Assembly: GCF_004361815.1 (NCBI RefSeq)
Contig: NZ_SNWA01000001.1
Coordinates: forward strand, 2,976,001 to 3,040,000
DNA length: 64,000 bases
Reading direction: 5' to 3'
From: Paraburkholderia sp. BL10I2N1
Lineage (GTDB): Bacteria > Pseudomonadota > Gammaproteobacteria > Burkholderiales > Burkholderiaceae
A model generated the notes under the pieces. The model searched no databases. It worked only from the letters and a program-made list of their open reading frames with translations, and was not told where the DNA came from. A program made the translations under genes and the position numbers. Positions 52,123 through 60,523 of this stretch are shown here, one piece after another (the first letter of the stretch is position 1; every line of letters begins with the position of its first letter).

Positions 52123-53234
52123 TAGTCCGCCTTATCGCGGCCAGTGTAAGCAAGTTGCTTTGCGCGGAGCCGCATAAACAGACGTGAACAATCCAGACCC
52201 AATGGTTAAAGACGGTCGATGTCGCGAAGAGGCGATGAATGGGGCTGTTTGCCTCTGGCTCGGCTGAAAATCGCGGACCACCGCCGCGAACTACCGGCTT
52301 ACCGTTCTGGTGGATGTGTACACTCGCCGCATGCATTCAGCCGCGCGGTCGGCTTCCAAGGGCAGGTAGCGTCGCGGTGTGGAAATCCGAGCCTTTGTCT
52401 CAAGAACTCCAGTCTCCCTATGCGAGTAGACGAATGGCCGTTGCATCTTGAAAGCCGACCTGGAGGGAGCCGGGTCGACCGTCTGCCATGGAGGCAAACT
52501 CAGCCAGACGCATGCTAGCGTGTCCTGATCCGCTGCGCGAATCGCGCGAACTCCCCGATGCGGTGGTTCGCGATGATCGTATGGGAGAAAAGGACATTTG
52601 AGAATGTCGATGCACGACTGCCCTTGACACGGGCTTTATCGCGCCGGCTGAAGTTTGAGACACTTGTCGGGCTTGGTTGCGCAGCATCTCCCCGTTGAGC
52701 TGCCGCTGCGCTCACCGGGGTTGCAGCACGGTTTGTAGGCTTTCTGGTCGGAGGCGTGGCCGCAGCGGGGATCATGGCTCCTTCAAGCTTTGCGGGGATC
52801 GCGTTGGAAAATACCTGACGGTATCGATGACGGTATTCCTGCAGAAGTCGTATTCGGATACCTGTGTTCGCGATGTTTGAACGAAAGTGCGCGTTGATTC
52901 TCCGATGCAGTCTGTCCAAAGCTGATAAGTGCCGACTGGACTTTGCGGTATGGCTGACGGTATCGTCACTCCCGACCGGACGGAAAAGCCTTATACACAA
53001 GGGTCCTGGTCACCTATTGTCGATCGGGTGGGGATAAACGGCTACCGGTATGCGTTTCGAGGACGCAGGGCGCGCGAACCGCATACCGTCGGCGGCGGTT
53101 CGAAGCCGTTGGTGCGGGAACTGTTTGGCGAACGCCTGAATATAAGAGAGTAGAGGACCGTCTACGGTGGTATTTATGGTGGTATGTCTTTCTTCGTGAA
53201 AACGGAGATGCCTTCTGGTAAAGGATTTGAAGGA
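52123..53234. other. Gene-poor stretch, nothing convincing
   Basis: About 1.1 kb with only short frames on both strands. One + strand stretch around 52690-52800 reads TGVAARFVGFLVGGVAAAGI, like a membrane segment, but the frame is short and broken. I see no family match, RNA gene or repeat. Confidence 0.4.
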
Positions 53235-53260
53235 ACTATTCGAGTCCGGTCCCCGCACCA
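53235..53260 (+). other. tRNA 3'-end-like sequence, probable attachment-site remnant
   Basis: TTCGAGTCCGGTCCCCGCAC followed by CA looks like the T-loop to CCA end of a tRNA. The preceding bases do not pair as a T-stem and the segment is one base short, so it is not a complete tRNA. Such 3'-end copies mark where integrases insert elements, and an integrase pseudogene starts about 200 bp downstream. The parent tRNA is not in the window. Confidence 0.4.
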
Positions 53261-53299
53261 AATACCCCCAACCGATTTCAGCGGTTCACCACGAAACCC

Positions 53300-53334
53300 C
53301 GTCAGGTAATGCTGAGCGGGGCCTTTGTTTGCTA
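53300..53334 (+). terminator. Hairpin near the attachment-site remnant
   Basis: CCCCGTCAGG...GAGCGGGGCC followed by TTTGTTT forms a CCCCG/CGGGG stem with a T-rich tail, as often found just after a tRNA gene. The loop is long (about 15 nt). Confidence 0.35.
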
Positions 53335-53459
53335 TAGCGTCCAAAGGTTCACCACCATGCACAACCCCATCAGGGGGGCGTTTCGGGGGTTTCCACGATT
53401 CAAGCGCCTGTCGGATGGAAAACGACCCTCGCAGCAGTGTGAAAACCGGAGGCGCAATC

Positions 53460-54662
53460 ATGGCACTGATCGATGCCGCGATCCGTAACACGGAGCCGGG
53501 TGAAAAACAGCAGAAGCTGTATGACGGCGGTAGTCTGCTGCTGCTTGTCGCTCCAGCGGCAGCAAGCGATGGATTCTCAAGTACCGTTTTGCCGGAAAGG
53601 AAAAGCGCCTCGCGCTTGGCATCTATCCAGACGTGCCGGCTGCCGCTGCCCGCAGACGGCGGGACGACGCCCGCGAAAAACTGGCGGCAAACATTGATCC
53701 GGGGGAAGCCAAAAAGGCCGGGAAACGCGCCGCCCGCCTTGCTGCTGCCAATTCATTCGAAGCCGTCGCGCTGGCGTGGATGGACGAACGCGGCCAATCC
53801 ATGGAGGTCGGCCAGTATGAAAAGACGCTGGCGCGCTTCAAAAACGATGCGTTCCCCTGGCTTGGCAAGCGGCCTATTACCGAAATTGATGCACCCGAGA
53901 TTCTGGCGGTTCTTAAGCGCGCCGATAACCGGGGCGCTCGCTTTACCGCTCACCGTCTGCGCAGTGAAATAAACCGCGTGTCCCGCTTCGCGATCAAGGA
54001 AGGCTATTGCAAAGCCGATCCGGCACGCGATCTCATTGGCGCGATACCGCCCTCACAGACAACGCATTTCGCCTCGATCACCGAGCCCGGCAAGGTTGGA
54101 GAGATGTTGCGGGCCTTCGACGCCTTTTCCGGCACGCGTTCCCGGTTTTGTGTGCGCTCAGGCTCGCGCCCGCGTCCCGGCGAACTGACACGGGCTGAGT
54201 GGACACAGGTCGATCTGGACAAGGGCGAATGGCGGTACCGCGTCACGAAAACCAACACGGATCATCTTGTGCCGCTCGCCATCCAGGCCATCGCTATCCT
54301 GCGCGAACTGAAGGCCATAACCGGTAACGGATGTTACGTATTCCCAGGCGCGCGATATCAAGCGCCCAATGAGTGAAGCGGCCATCAATGCCGCGCTTCG
54401 ACGGCTTGGCTACGATACCCGTACTGAGATTACCGGCCACGGTTTCCGGGCGATGGTGCGCACGATCCTGCACGAGGACTGGAACACAAGCCAGAAGTGA
54501 TTGAGCATCAGCTTGCGCACGCTGTATCCGATAACGCTTGGCTCAGCGTACAACCGGACAAACTTTATCCGCGAACGCCGCGAGATGATGCAGGAGTGGG
54601 CCGACTACCTTGACCGCATCAAGGCCGGGTGCGAAGTTATTCCGATCACGACGGGGCTGTAG
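53460..54662 (+). pseudogene. Tyrosine-recombinase integrase (P4/DUF4102 type), multiply frameshifted
   Basis: The start MALIDAAIRNTEPGEKQQKL is that of a P4-type integrase. A frameshift near 53570 moves the reading to a second frame that carries AGVLPAAAARRRRDDAREKL-like sequence and the core-binding domain (about 53700-54110: FEAVALAWMDERGQSMEVGQ, EIDAPEILAVLKRADNRGAR). The sequence around 54130 is scrambled where the catalytic domain begins (PGELTRAEWTQVDLDKGEW). The HGFRAMVRTILHEDW segment with the active-site HxxR lies in yet another frame, with stops before and after. The end, EWADYLDRIKAGCEVIPI, stops at 54662. At least three lesions make it inactive. Confidence 0.75.
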
Positions 54663-54791
54663 CCTAGCGGCCCGCAGCGGGGCGCAGTCTGTTTGGAAAA
54701 CGCCGTCCGATGAAGGAAGCGCGGGCGACGCATGTCTTGAGCAATTGATACGTTACCAACTCAACCGCGCACAAACAGATTTCTATGAAAC

Positions 54792-55195
54792 TCAATTAGC
54801 GCCCATTTCATTCGAAATCATTTCAAGCTCGCTTGCCCTATCAAACACGGATCGCAGTATAAAATCGAGGCTTGTTGCCCTTGTTGTGCCAAAAGAACCC
54901 GATACGTGCTCTGAAAGGAAATTGTAGTTATCGTCCCTCCATGCAATCCATTCATGCTGAATTTTTTCCAAAAATGCTCTTTCTTCAGGTGCTAGCCTTT
55001 TTGCAACATTCGCATAAGCAATATTTAATCGCTTCTTTTGAACTGCAATTTCGGCAGTGGCGCAATCGGCTTGGCCATCTGAATTGGATGCCGTCTTACT
55101 GCACTGCACGAATTGTTGCGAATAATGCCGCTCTTCCGCGCTGACAGCAGATGATAAAAAATTACAAAAATAGTACCAATTTTTAAGTATTTCAT
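54792..55195 (-). pseudogene. LprI-type (DUF1311) lysozyme-inhibitor-like protein, frameshifted in its signal peptide
   Basis: From ATG 55195 (minus strand) the sequence gives MKYLKIGTIFVIF, a signal-peptide start. A run of six Ts then puts the rest out of frame; one more T would give FLSSAVSAEERHYSQQF and join the long frame that ends at 54792. That frame has the LprI features: spaced cysteines (QCSKTAS, ADCATAE), AEIAVQKKRLNIAYANVAKR, and FLEKIQHEWIAWRDDNYNF. LprI-type proteins sit in the periplasm and bind lysozymes. Next to a cell-wall hydrolase gene this could be an immunity protein. The single homopolymer lesion may be a base-call error. Confidence 0.6.
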
Positions 55196-55329
55196 ATCTA
55201 AATACATTCTAAGATGATGGGCCAGATTTTATGATGCGGTTAATTCTTCCAATGGCGCCCCGAAAATGTTAGCGGATGCGCGCAGTTCAAACACCGCCCT
55301 TGTCTATCGAACGCAATATATCCCGGAGA

Positions 55330-55536
55330 CTGTTCGTTGCAACGGCACACGGTTTCCGTTCCAGCTTCCGCGACTGGGCGAGCGAACACGGTCACACCCT
55401 CGATCTCGCAGAACGTGCCCTTGCCCATACCGTCGCGAACAAGGTTGAAAGCGCTTACCACCGAACCGATTTGCTGGAAGTGCGCCGCCCGATGATGGAA
55501 GCGTGGGCGGCGCATTTGTGCGGTACGGCGGAATGA
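55330..55536 (+). pseudogene. C-terminal fragment of a second tyrosine-recombinase integrase
   Basis: The frame reads TAHGFRSSFRDWASEHGHTL, then LAHTVANKVESAYHRTDLLE and RRPMMEAWAAHLCG, ending at 55536. This carries the HGFR active-site box, the LAH box and the catalytic tyrosine (AYHRTD) of prophage/island integrases. The N-terminal two-thirds are absent. It is distinct from the pseudogene ending at 54662, so two different integrative elements left relics here. Confidence 0.75.
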
Positions 55537-55603
55537 TTGTTGGTCCCGGCGGTTGCGAGCAATAGCAGCCGTGACTATAGACGTCAAAAACCAAAATCGA
55601 GAA

Positions 55604-56026
55604 CTACTGCTGATGCGGTGCAATGCCCAAGCCAGTTGGCTTTAGTCTGTCGGATTGCACCCACCCCGTCACATTAGCGTCGGTATTTACGTTTATATAT
55701 ACTACAGACGTAAAATTGTTGTACTCGGTATAGGCGTCCACTCGCTCCCCGGGAAGTATAAAAACGCCAGCAATTTTGCATTTTTTATCTGGCGCCGAAT
55801 AGAATTGCAGCCGCCCCTTCCCGATGACTTGTCGCTCAGAATCATCGCCCGGAATATAAACTCCATTCTTAATCGAGTAATTATTGAATTCTTTGCAATT
55901 CGCATGCGCCACATTGCCAAAAAAAATCAGGCATAACAATAATAACGTAATACTCGCCAATGCCTTCCTTGTAGATCTGTTGTCAATTGGGTGCAACATG
56001 TCTGGAATCCATTCAAAAATTGTCAT
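55604..56026 (-). CDS. Exported SH3-like protein, candidate immunity protein
   Basis: A 140-residue protein with an internal hydrophobic signal (about residues 22-42, ending NVAHANC). Its start is either 56026, overlapping the end of the hydrolase gene by 14 bp, or the in-frame ATG at 55999. The mature part (GRLQFYSAPDKKCKIAGVFI ... NVTGWVQSDRLKPTG) has the pattern of a bacterial SH3 domain, like segments of the neighbouring hydrolase. Overlap and export suggest a periplasmic partner that neutralises the hydrolase, but no homologue of known function is recognised. Confidence 0.6.
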   Translation of the reverse strand: MTIFEWIPDMLHPIDNRSTRKALASITLLLLCLIFFGNVAHANCKEFNNYSIKNGVYIPGDDSERQVIGKGRLQFYSAPDKKCKIAGVFILPGERVDAYTEYNNFTSVVYINVNTDANVTGWVQSDRLKPTGLGIAPHQQ

Positions 56027-58274
56027 ATTGGGTGAGGTTGTTCGGATTTATGTACCCATCTATCAGTTTTTGACCATAGTTGGGCTCGGTTGCGTAGTGG
56101 CCGGTTAGTCCGTTGGCAAAGCCATAGGGGTTGGGCAGCATACTTCTCGCGTGCGTGTAGGCGCGCCCCGTAGCCAACAGGCGACCGTGGTAGTCAAAAG
56201 CATCCGCGATACTGGAGAATTTCCTAAATGGTTGTGGTATGTGAATTCGTTGCCCATGCACAACCTCCGTTGCCATTGCATTCACAAAGTTTCCGTTGGC
56301 AATGTCTTGTGAATTTGCCTTAATTCCAAAAGGATTGTTGCTGTCTGCCGGCATATGTTTTCCGTAGCCGCTCTCGAATGCCCATTGAGCCAGGCTGACG
56401 GAAGCTGGAATTCCCCACTTGGCCTGCGCTTCTTGTGCGGCTTCAATAACATCTGACGGAAATCGCCCATTACCTTGTGCTTGTCGCCATCCCTTAAAAA
56501 AATTCCCGATCAGCCCAATCGGATGGATATGGAACACATCGGGACTGGACGGGAAGGGCTGGCTGACCTTGCCCTGTACCTCATCCCACCAGGCAAGCTT
56601 GCTGATGCGTTCAATTTCGGCGGCGTGATACGGCGACGGCTCGCTACGCGTCACCAGTTGGGCGAACAGTTCCCGATAGCTTTCCTCACTGGCCCATTCG
56701 CTGCGGTGTCGTGGAATCAGGCGCGACGCGCGAAAACGCAGCCACCTGTTCGCCCCGTGCGACAGCAGTTCGTCGGCGGCTTCCTTTTCGTTACGCGCGG
56801 GTGACATGGCACGGTAGACACCCGTCGCCAGCGGCTTGAGTTTGCCCACGTCGGACAGATCGGGCTTGCCTGCGTCCAGGACATAGTCGAGCCAGGCATC
56901 TGCCGAGCCAAACAGCGTCGGATTGTTCGCATCGGAATCCGTGAACATCTCGAAATCGATCCAGTGGCCTGGGGATTCGCGCGTCACCCGGCCAGCAGGG
57001 GTCTGCCGGTTGCGCACCCAGCCCGTGATATCCGCGTAGCGGCTGTCCGCGCTGGTGATTTTCCACCAGGGTTCGCCCTTGCCGTGGTTGAAGGGATCGT
57101 CATCGACGGAGCCCTTGCAGTCAGCGGGCAGCGCGTCCAGTACGCACTGGCTGTAGACCTGCACAATAGCCGTGCGGGGCGCATTGGCCCCCTCCTGCCT
57201 GACCGATGGACCGGCGTACAGTTTCACGCTCCGGTCGATACGCAGGATAGGCCGCTCACTGTGATAGTCCGCTTTTGCTGCCGCCCGGCTGGCTTCGATG
57301 TAGGCTGGCAGCGTGCCATCGCAGAACACCTCGATATGCACTATCCGGTTTGGCTGCGCGGGGTCCGCCGTGTGCCAGTATGGCCCCAGGTACCCAATCA
57401 GGTCGCCCGCACCGACCTTTACCGGATGGGGTGGAATCACCACGCGGTCAAACGCTGAATCGGGCATGACCTCGCGCACCACGGGGTCGCCGGGCTCGCT
57501 GCCCATGAAAATCCAGCCGCCAACAGCCTCGTACGGCCCGACAAACCGGCCGTCCTGCGGGGGGTATGGAGACGGACCTTCGACGGCGCTGACCTGCCCC
57601 CAGTCACCGTCGCGGCGCCCGATCGTGGCCCGCGCACCGTGCGGCAGGATGCACAGAATGGTCCCGTGCTGCTTTGATGCGCGCACCCTCAGCCCTGCGC
57701 GGTCCGGCGCGGATGGTTGCCCCTGGCTGGCGGGGTGGGGGCGGTCCTGGGCGTAGGACGTTACCTCGACCTGCGTACTCCAGTAGCCGGGGCGCGGCTG
57801 GGACGGCTCGCACTCGTAATCCGCGAAGCCCTGAAGGTGCATGTAGAGGCTGAAGAAAGACAGCCGGTTTCCGGCGGGATATTCGAGCGTATGGCGCACC
57901 AGTGCAAAGCTGGTGCTGTACGGCACGTTCAGTTCCGGCTGTCCTTCGCTTGCCGGAATCCTGCTCGTGGGGCTGATACGATCAAGCCGGTAGGCAATGA
58001 CCTCGCCATCGGCCAGGCAGCGCACGCCATGTTTGAGGTCCAGCATCGGGCCCGCGCCATCCGCAGACACATGGATGCCGCCATGCCACAGGCCGGACGG
58101 ACTCGCGGCAAAGTTTCCGCCCGGCTCGTTCATCAGCCAGGCATGAAACAGGTGTTCATCGATGATGGTCTTGCCCTTTGCGTCGCGAAACGGAAAGGCG
58201 AACCGCAATGGTTTCGGCGTTGTACTGGTCGGCTGCGGTGTCCGCGGGTTATTCGAGGCGGGGCTGCTCGTCAT
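56013..58274 (-). CDS. Modular peptidoglycan hydrolase, probable antibacterial (T6SS-type) effector
   Basis: A 753-residue protein without a signal peptide. Parts in order: a proline/threonine-rich N-terminus (1-22); an M23-peptidase-like fold (about 25-150; GLWHGGIHVSADG with H64/H68, then SLYMHL), probably degenerate; an SH3-like segment (about 195-240, LRVRASKQHGTIL...DWGQV); a second M23-like return (HTADPAQPNRIVHIEVF, about 300-330); another SH3-like part (about 340-415); and a C-terminal glucosaminidase domain (about 610-753) with likely catalytic E634 in AQWAFESGYGKHM followed by SNNPFGIKA. Lack of a leader plus a wall-cutting domain and an overlapping exported neighbour fit a type VI effector/immunity arrangement. 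No VgrG, PAAR, Hcp or adaptor gene is in the window. Confidence 0.65.
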   Translation of the reverse strand: MTSSPASNNPRTPQPTSTTPKPLRFAFPFRDAKGKTIIDEHLFHAWLMNEPGGNFAASPSGLWHGGIHVSADGAGPMLDLKHGVRCLADGEVIAYRLDRISPTSRIPASEGQPELNVPYSTSFALVRHTLEYPAGNRLSFFSLYMHLQGFADYECEPSQPRPGYWSTQVEVTSYAQDRPHPASQGQPSAPDRAGLRVRASKQHGTILCILPHGARATIGRRDGDWGQVSAVEGPSPYPPQDGRFVGPYEAVGGWIFMGSEPGDPVVREVMPDSAFDRVVIPPHPVKVGAGDLIGYLGPYWHTADPAQPNRIVHIEVFCDGTLPAYIEASRAAAKADYHSERPILRIDRSVKLYAGPSVRQEGANAPRTAIVQVYSQCVLDALPADCKGSVDDDPFNHGKGEPWWKITSADSRYADITGWVRNRQTPAGRVTRESPGHWIDFEMFTDSDANNPTLFGSADAWLDYVLDAGKPDLSDVGKLKPLATGVYRAMSPARNEKEAADELLSHGANRWLRFRASRLIPRHRSEWASEESYRELFAQLVTRSEPSPYHAAEIERISKLAWWDEVQGKVSQPFPSSPDVFHIHPIGLIGNFFKGWRQAQGNGRFPSDVIEAAQEAQAKWGIPASVSLAQWAFESGYGKHMPADSNNPFGIKANSQDIANGNFVNAMATEVVHGQRIHIPQPFRKFSSIADAFDYHGRLLATGRAYTHARSMLPNPYGFANGLTGHYATEPNYGQKLIDGYINPNNLTQYDNF

Positions 58275-58418
58275 GGATTCGGTGCGCTCCTGGGTGAATA
58301 GGGACGCACCACGCTATGACGACCAGACGGTCAGCGTCAATTGGCCAATGTCTGAATTTGTGCAAAGAATTGTCAATCATCTAGCGGGCCTCCTGCCGCC
58401 GCGCTGACGGGCGGCAGG

Positions 58419-58450
58419 GTTAAAGTGAGTTTGCCAAACCGCTTTAACCG
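58419..58450. repeat. Interrupted palindrome upstream of an IS fragment
   Basis: GGTTAAAG...GTTTG-C-CAAAC...CTTTAACC forms a symmetrical 30-bp inverted repeat. It precedes a start-like MMNYSGIDLHS frame at 58462 and may be a transposase-binding end of a lost IS. A separate CCTGCCGCC/GGCGGCAGG stem (58392-58418) lies just before it. Confidence 0.5.
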
Positions 58451-58461
58451 GAAGGAGGCCA

Positions 58462-58560
58462 TGATGAACTATAGCGGCATTGACCTGCATTCGGCAGCGT
58501 ATTCGGCCGGCCGCTGGAACGCCCGGTGCTCCGCAGATTGCTGCCGTTTGCGAAAGGGAA
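58462..58560 (+). pseudogene. Transposase N-terminal scrap
   Basis: After GGAAGGAGGCC, a frame starts MMNYSGIDLHS, the opening of many RNase-H-type transposases, and then loses sense within about 20 residues. In a neighbouring frame a piece reads RPVLRRLLPFAKGNHGGVT. No more of the element is found, so only the left end remains. Confidence 0.45.
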
Positions 58561-58859
58561 TCATGGCGGCGTGACGTTGCGCCTTGTGCCGTTCAGGTTT
58601 TCATCGAACCGAGAGTTCTCAGCTTCAAGCTTCGTCGAACCGGCTCCACACAATTCTTCGGACGTCCCCCGAACTGGGTTCTTGCAGGGACGCGTAACAC
58701 CGACTGGGAGAGGTCCGATTTACGTAAAGCGCCGAAGCCACGCCAGATTGTCTGGGAATTTAATGAGACCCTGGGTTACGGGATGCACCTCCATTAACAG
58801 ATCCATCAGTTCGGTCATTTGAATGACCGTGTGAGCAGAGAAAAGCCGATCACACCAGG

Positions 58860-59348
58860 TCATGCGCGGCGAGCCGTAGGCGCGTTTGACCCCGGTGTGA
58901 ATCGTCCGAATCAATGTGAGCAACTGCGCATCGGTTAGCCGCTGACGCTCGGGCGTGCCGCCGCGCTTCCAGGAGCGATAGCCGTTCACGCCTACGCTAA
59001 GGACCTCGCACAGCGCCAACACGGGATACTGCCGGCACTGCGCGTCAATTCAGGCGAACTTCACAGGCGGTCCTTGGCGAAGAACGCCGCCGCTTTTTTT
59101 GCGATTTCCAGCTCCGTCTGCAAGCGCTTGTTCTCCGCTCGCAGATGCGAGAGCTCCATCTGTTCCGTCGTGACGACCTTCGTACCAAGGCCATTCAGCT
59201 TGCCGGCCTCGAAAGCCTTCAGCCAGTTGCGCAACGTCTGCATCGACATGCCTGGTTGCACGGCTGCTTCCCTTGAACTCCGCCGTGTAAACCTGGTGCG
59301 GTACCTTGAACGTGTCTTCTTTCCTGCTTTTGGGTCGAGTTTATACAC
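58860..59348 (-). pseudogene. IS3 family transposase remnant (OrfA and start of OrfB)
   Basis: On the minus strand, OrfA reads MYKLDPKAGKKT, MSMQTLRNWLKAFEAGKLNG, then ELSHLRAENKRLQTELEIAK and AAFFAKDRL, with the middle of its helix-turn-helix damaged. The beginning of OrfB follows: VLALCEVLSVGVNGYRSWKR and TLIRTIHTGVKRAYGSPRM, after which the match stops near 58860. The catalytic DDE core is missing, so the element is dead. Confidence 0.75.
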
Positions 59349-59451
59349 GACCTACTGGAAGGCGAAATTTCAGGGGAAGTTCAGCCTGCCAGTCGATAAT
59401 TGTCGTCCATGCTGATCCGTCCGATAATCTCGCTATCGAATCGAGGAACGA

Positions 59452-60435
59452 ATGGACCGGCTGACTGGCATTGGGGTGTTTGTCGCCGCTGTCGATGGAG
59501 GCAGTTTTGCCGCCGCTGCGCGACGTTTCGGGTTATCCGCCGCGATGGCTGGCAAATACGTCAGCGCGATCGAGGCTGAACTGAATGCGAGGCTGCTTCA
59601 GCGCACAACGCGCCGTCTAAGCCTGACTGATATCGGTCAAGGCTATTACGAGCGATGCAAACAGATTCTCGAAGCTTACGACGAAGCAAATCGCGAGGCG
59701 AGCGATTCTCACGGAACGGCCCGTGGCGTGCTGCGGATTGCCGCTCCCGTCACTTTCGGGGCAGTGCATCTCGGTGTAGTCGTCGCGAAATATCTGGAAG
59801 AACATCCGCACGTCAACATCGAAGTGTCGTTGAGTGACCGCTATGTTGACCTGCTCGAAGCTGGCGTAGACCTTGCCATACGAATCGGGCGTCTACCCGA
59901 TTCAGGGCTTGTTGCACGCCGGCTCGCGCCGTGTCGAATGGTCATCTGCGCGTCGCCAGACTACCTTAAACGTCACGGAACGCCGCGTAGTCCGGACGAC
60001 TTGCGGCAAGCACAGCGACTCACGTTTAGTGAAGCTGTGTCCGCCGGCGACTGGACGCTGGTCGATGCGAAGCGTCGTGCACACGTCATCGGCGGCCCAT
60101 GCCGGATGGCAGCGAACAATACCCAGATGCTGCTTGCAGCCGCGCTCGCAGGAGCCGGCGTCGCCTATGGCCCGACGTTCGTGTTTGGCGAACAGATCGC
60201 GCTTGGGAATCTCGTCGCGCTGCTGCCGGCGTACCACACATCGGAACTGGCGATCCAGGCTGTCTATCCGAGCGCACGTCATATGCCTCTCAAAGTGCGC
60301 CACTTCCTCGACTATCTGGTAGCCGCATTCGGCGACGAGCCGCCGTGGGATCACATTCAGCCACAACGCGCTGTCCGCGCGCGTCGTTCCCCTGGCAAGC
60401 CCAAACGCGCGGGATCATCGACGCCGAAGCCGTGA
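59452..60435 (+). CDS. LysR family transcriptional regulator
   Basis: A 327-residue regulator of the DsdC/AaeR-like class. The helix-turn-helix is DRLTGIGVFVAAVDGGSFAA, then LSAAMAGKYVSAIEAELNAR (about 28-47) and LLQRTTRRLSLTDIGQGYYE. The effector domain is typical (APVTFGAVHLGVVVAKYLEE; VDLAIRIGRLPDSGLVARRL). The C-terminus has an extra basic tail (RRSPGKPKRAGSSTPKP) beyond the fold. It converges on the hydrolase gene and stands next to IS debris. Targets may be the hydrolase or an unseen gene. Confidence 0.87.
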   Translation: MDRLTGIGVFVAAVDGGSFAAAARRFGLSAAMAGKYVSAIEAELNARLLQRTTRRLSLTDIGQGYYERCKQILEAYDEANREASDSHGTARGVLRIAAPVTFGAVHLGVVVAKYLEEHPHVNIEVSLSDRYVDLLEAGVDLAIRIGRLPDSGLVARRLAPCRMVICASPDYLKRHGTPRSPDDLRQAQRLTFSEAVSAGDWTLVDAKRRAHVIGGPCRMAANNTQMLLAAALAGAGVAYGPTFVFGEQIALGNLVALLPAYHTSELAIQAVYPSARHMPLKVRHFLDYLVAAFGDEPPWDHIQPQRAVRARRSPGKPKRAGSSTPKP

Positions 60436-60523
60436 GTCGAAGGGGTGCTCATCCCACGTCAGGCGAAGGATCCGCGGTGCCTCGCGAACTGCGCGCAGGC
60501 CTCGCGACGGCACCTTCGGCGGC

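Noticed and set aside
52515..53000. 161-residue minus-strand frame as a gene
   Set aside because: Low-complexity basic composition, no motif or ribosome site, and the flanks are decayed DNA.
53235..53260. A functional tRNA gene
   Set aside because: Only the 3' end is present, the T-stem does not pair and no anticodon arm can be found upstream.
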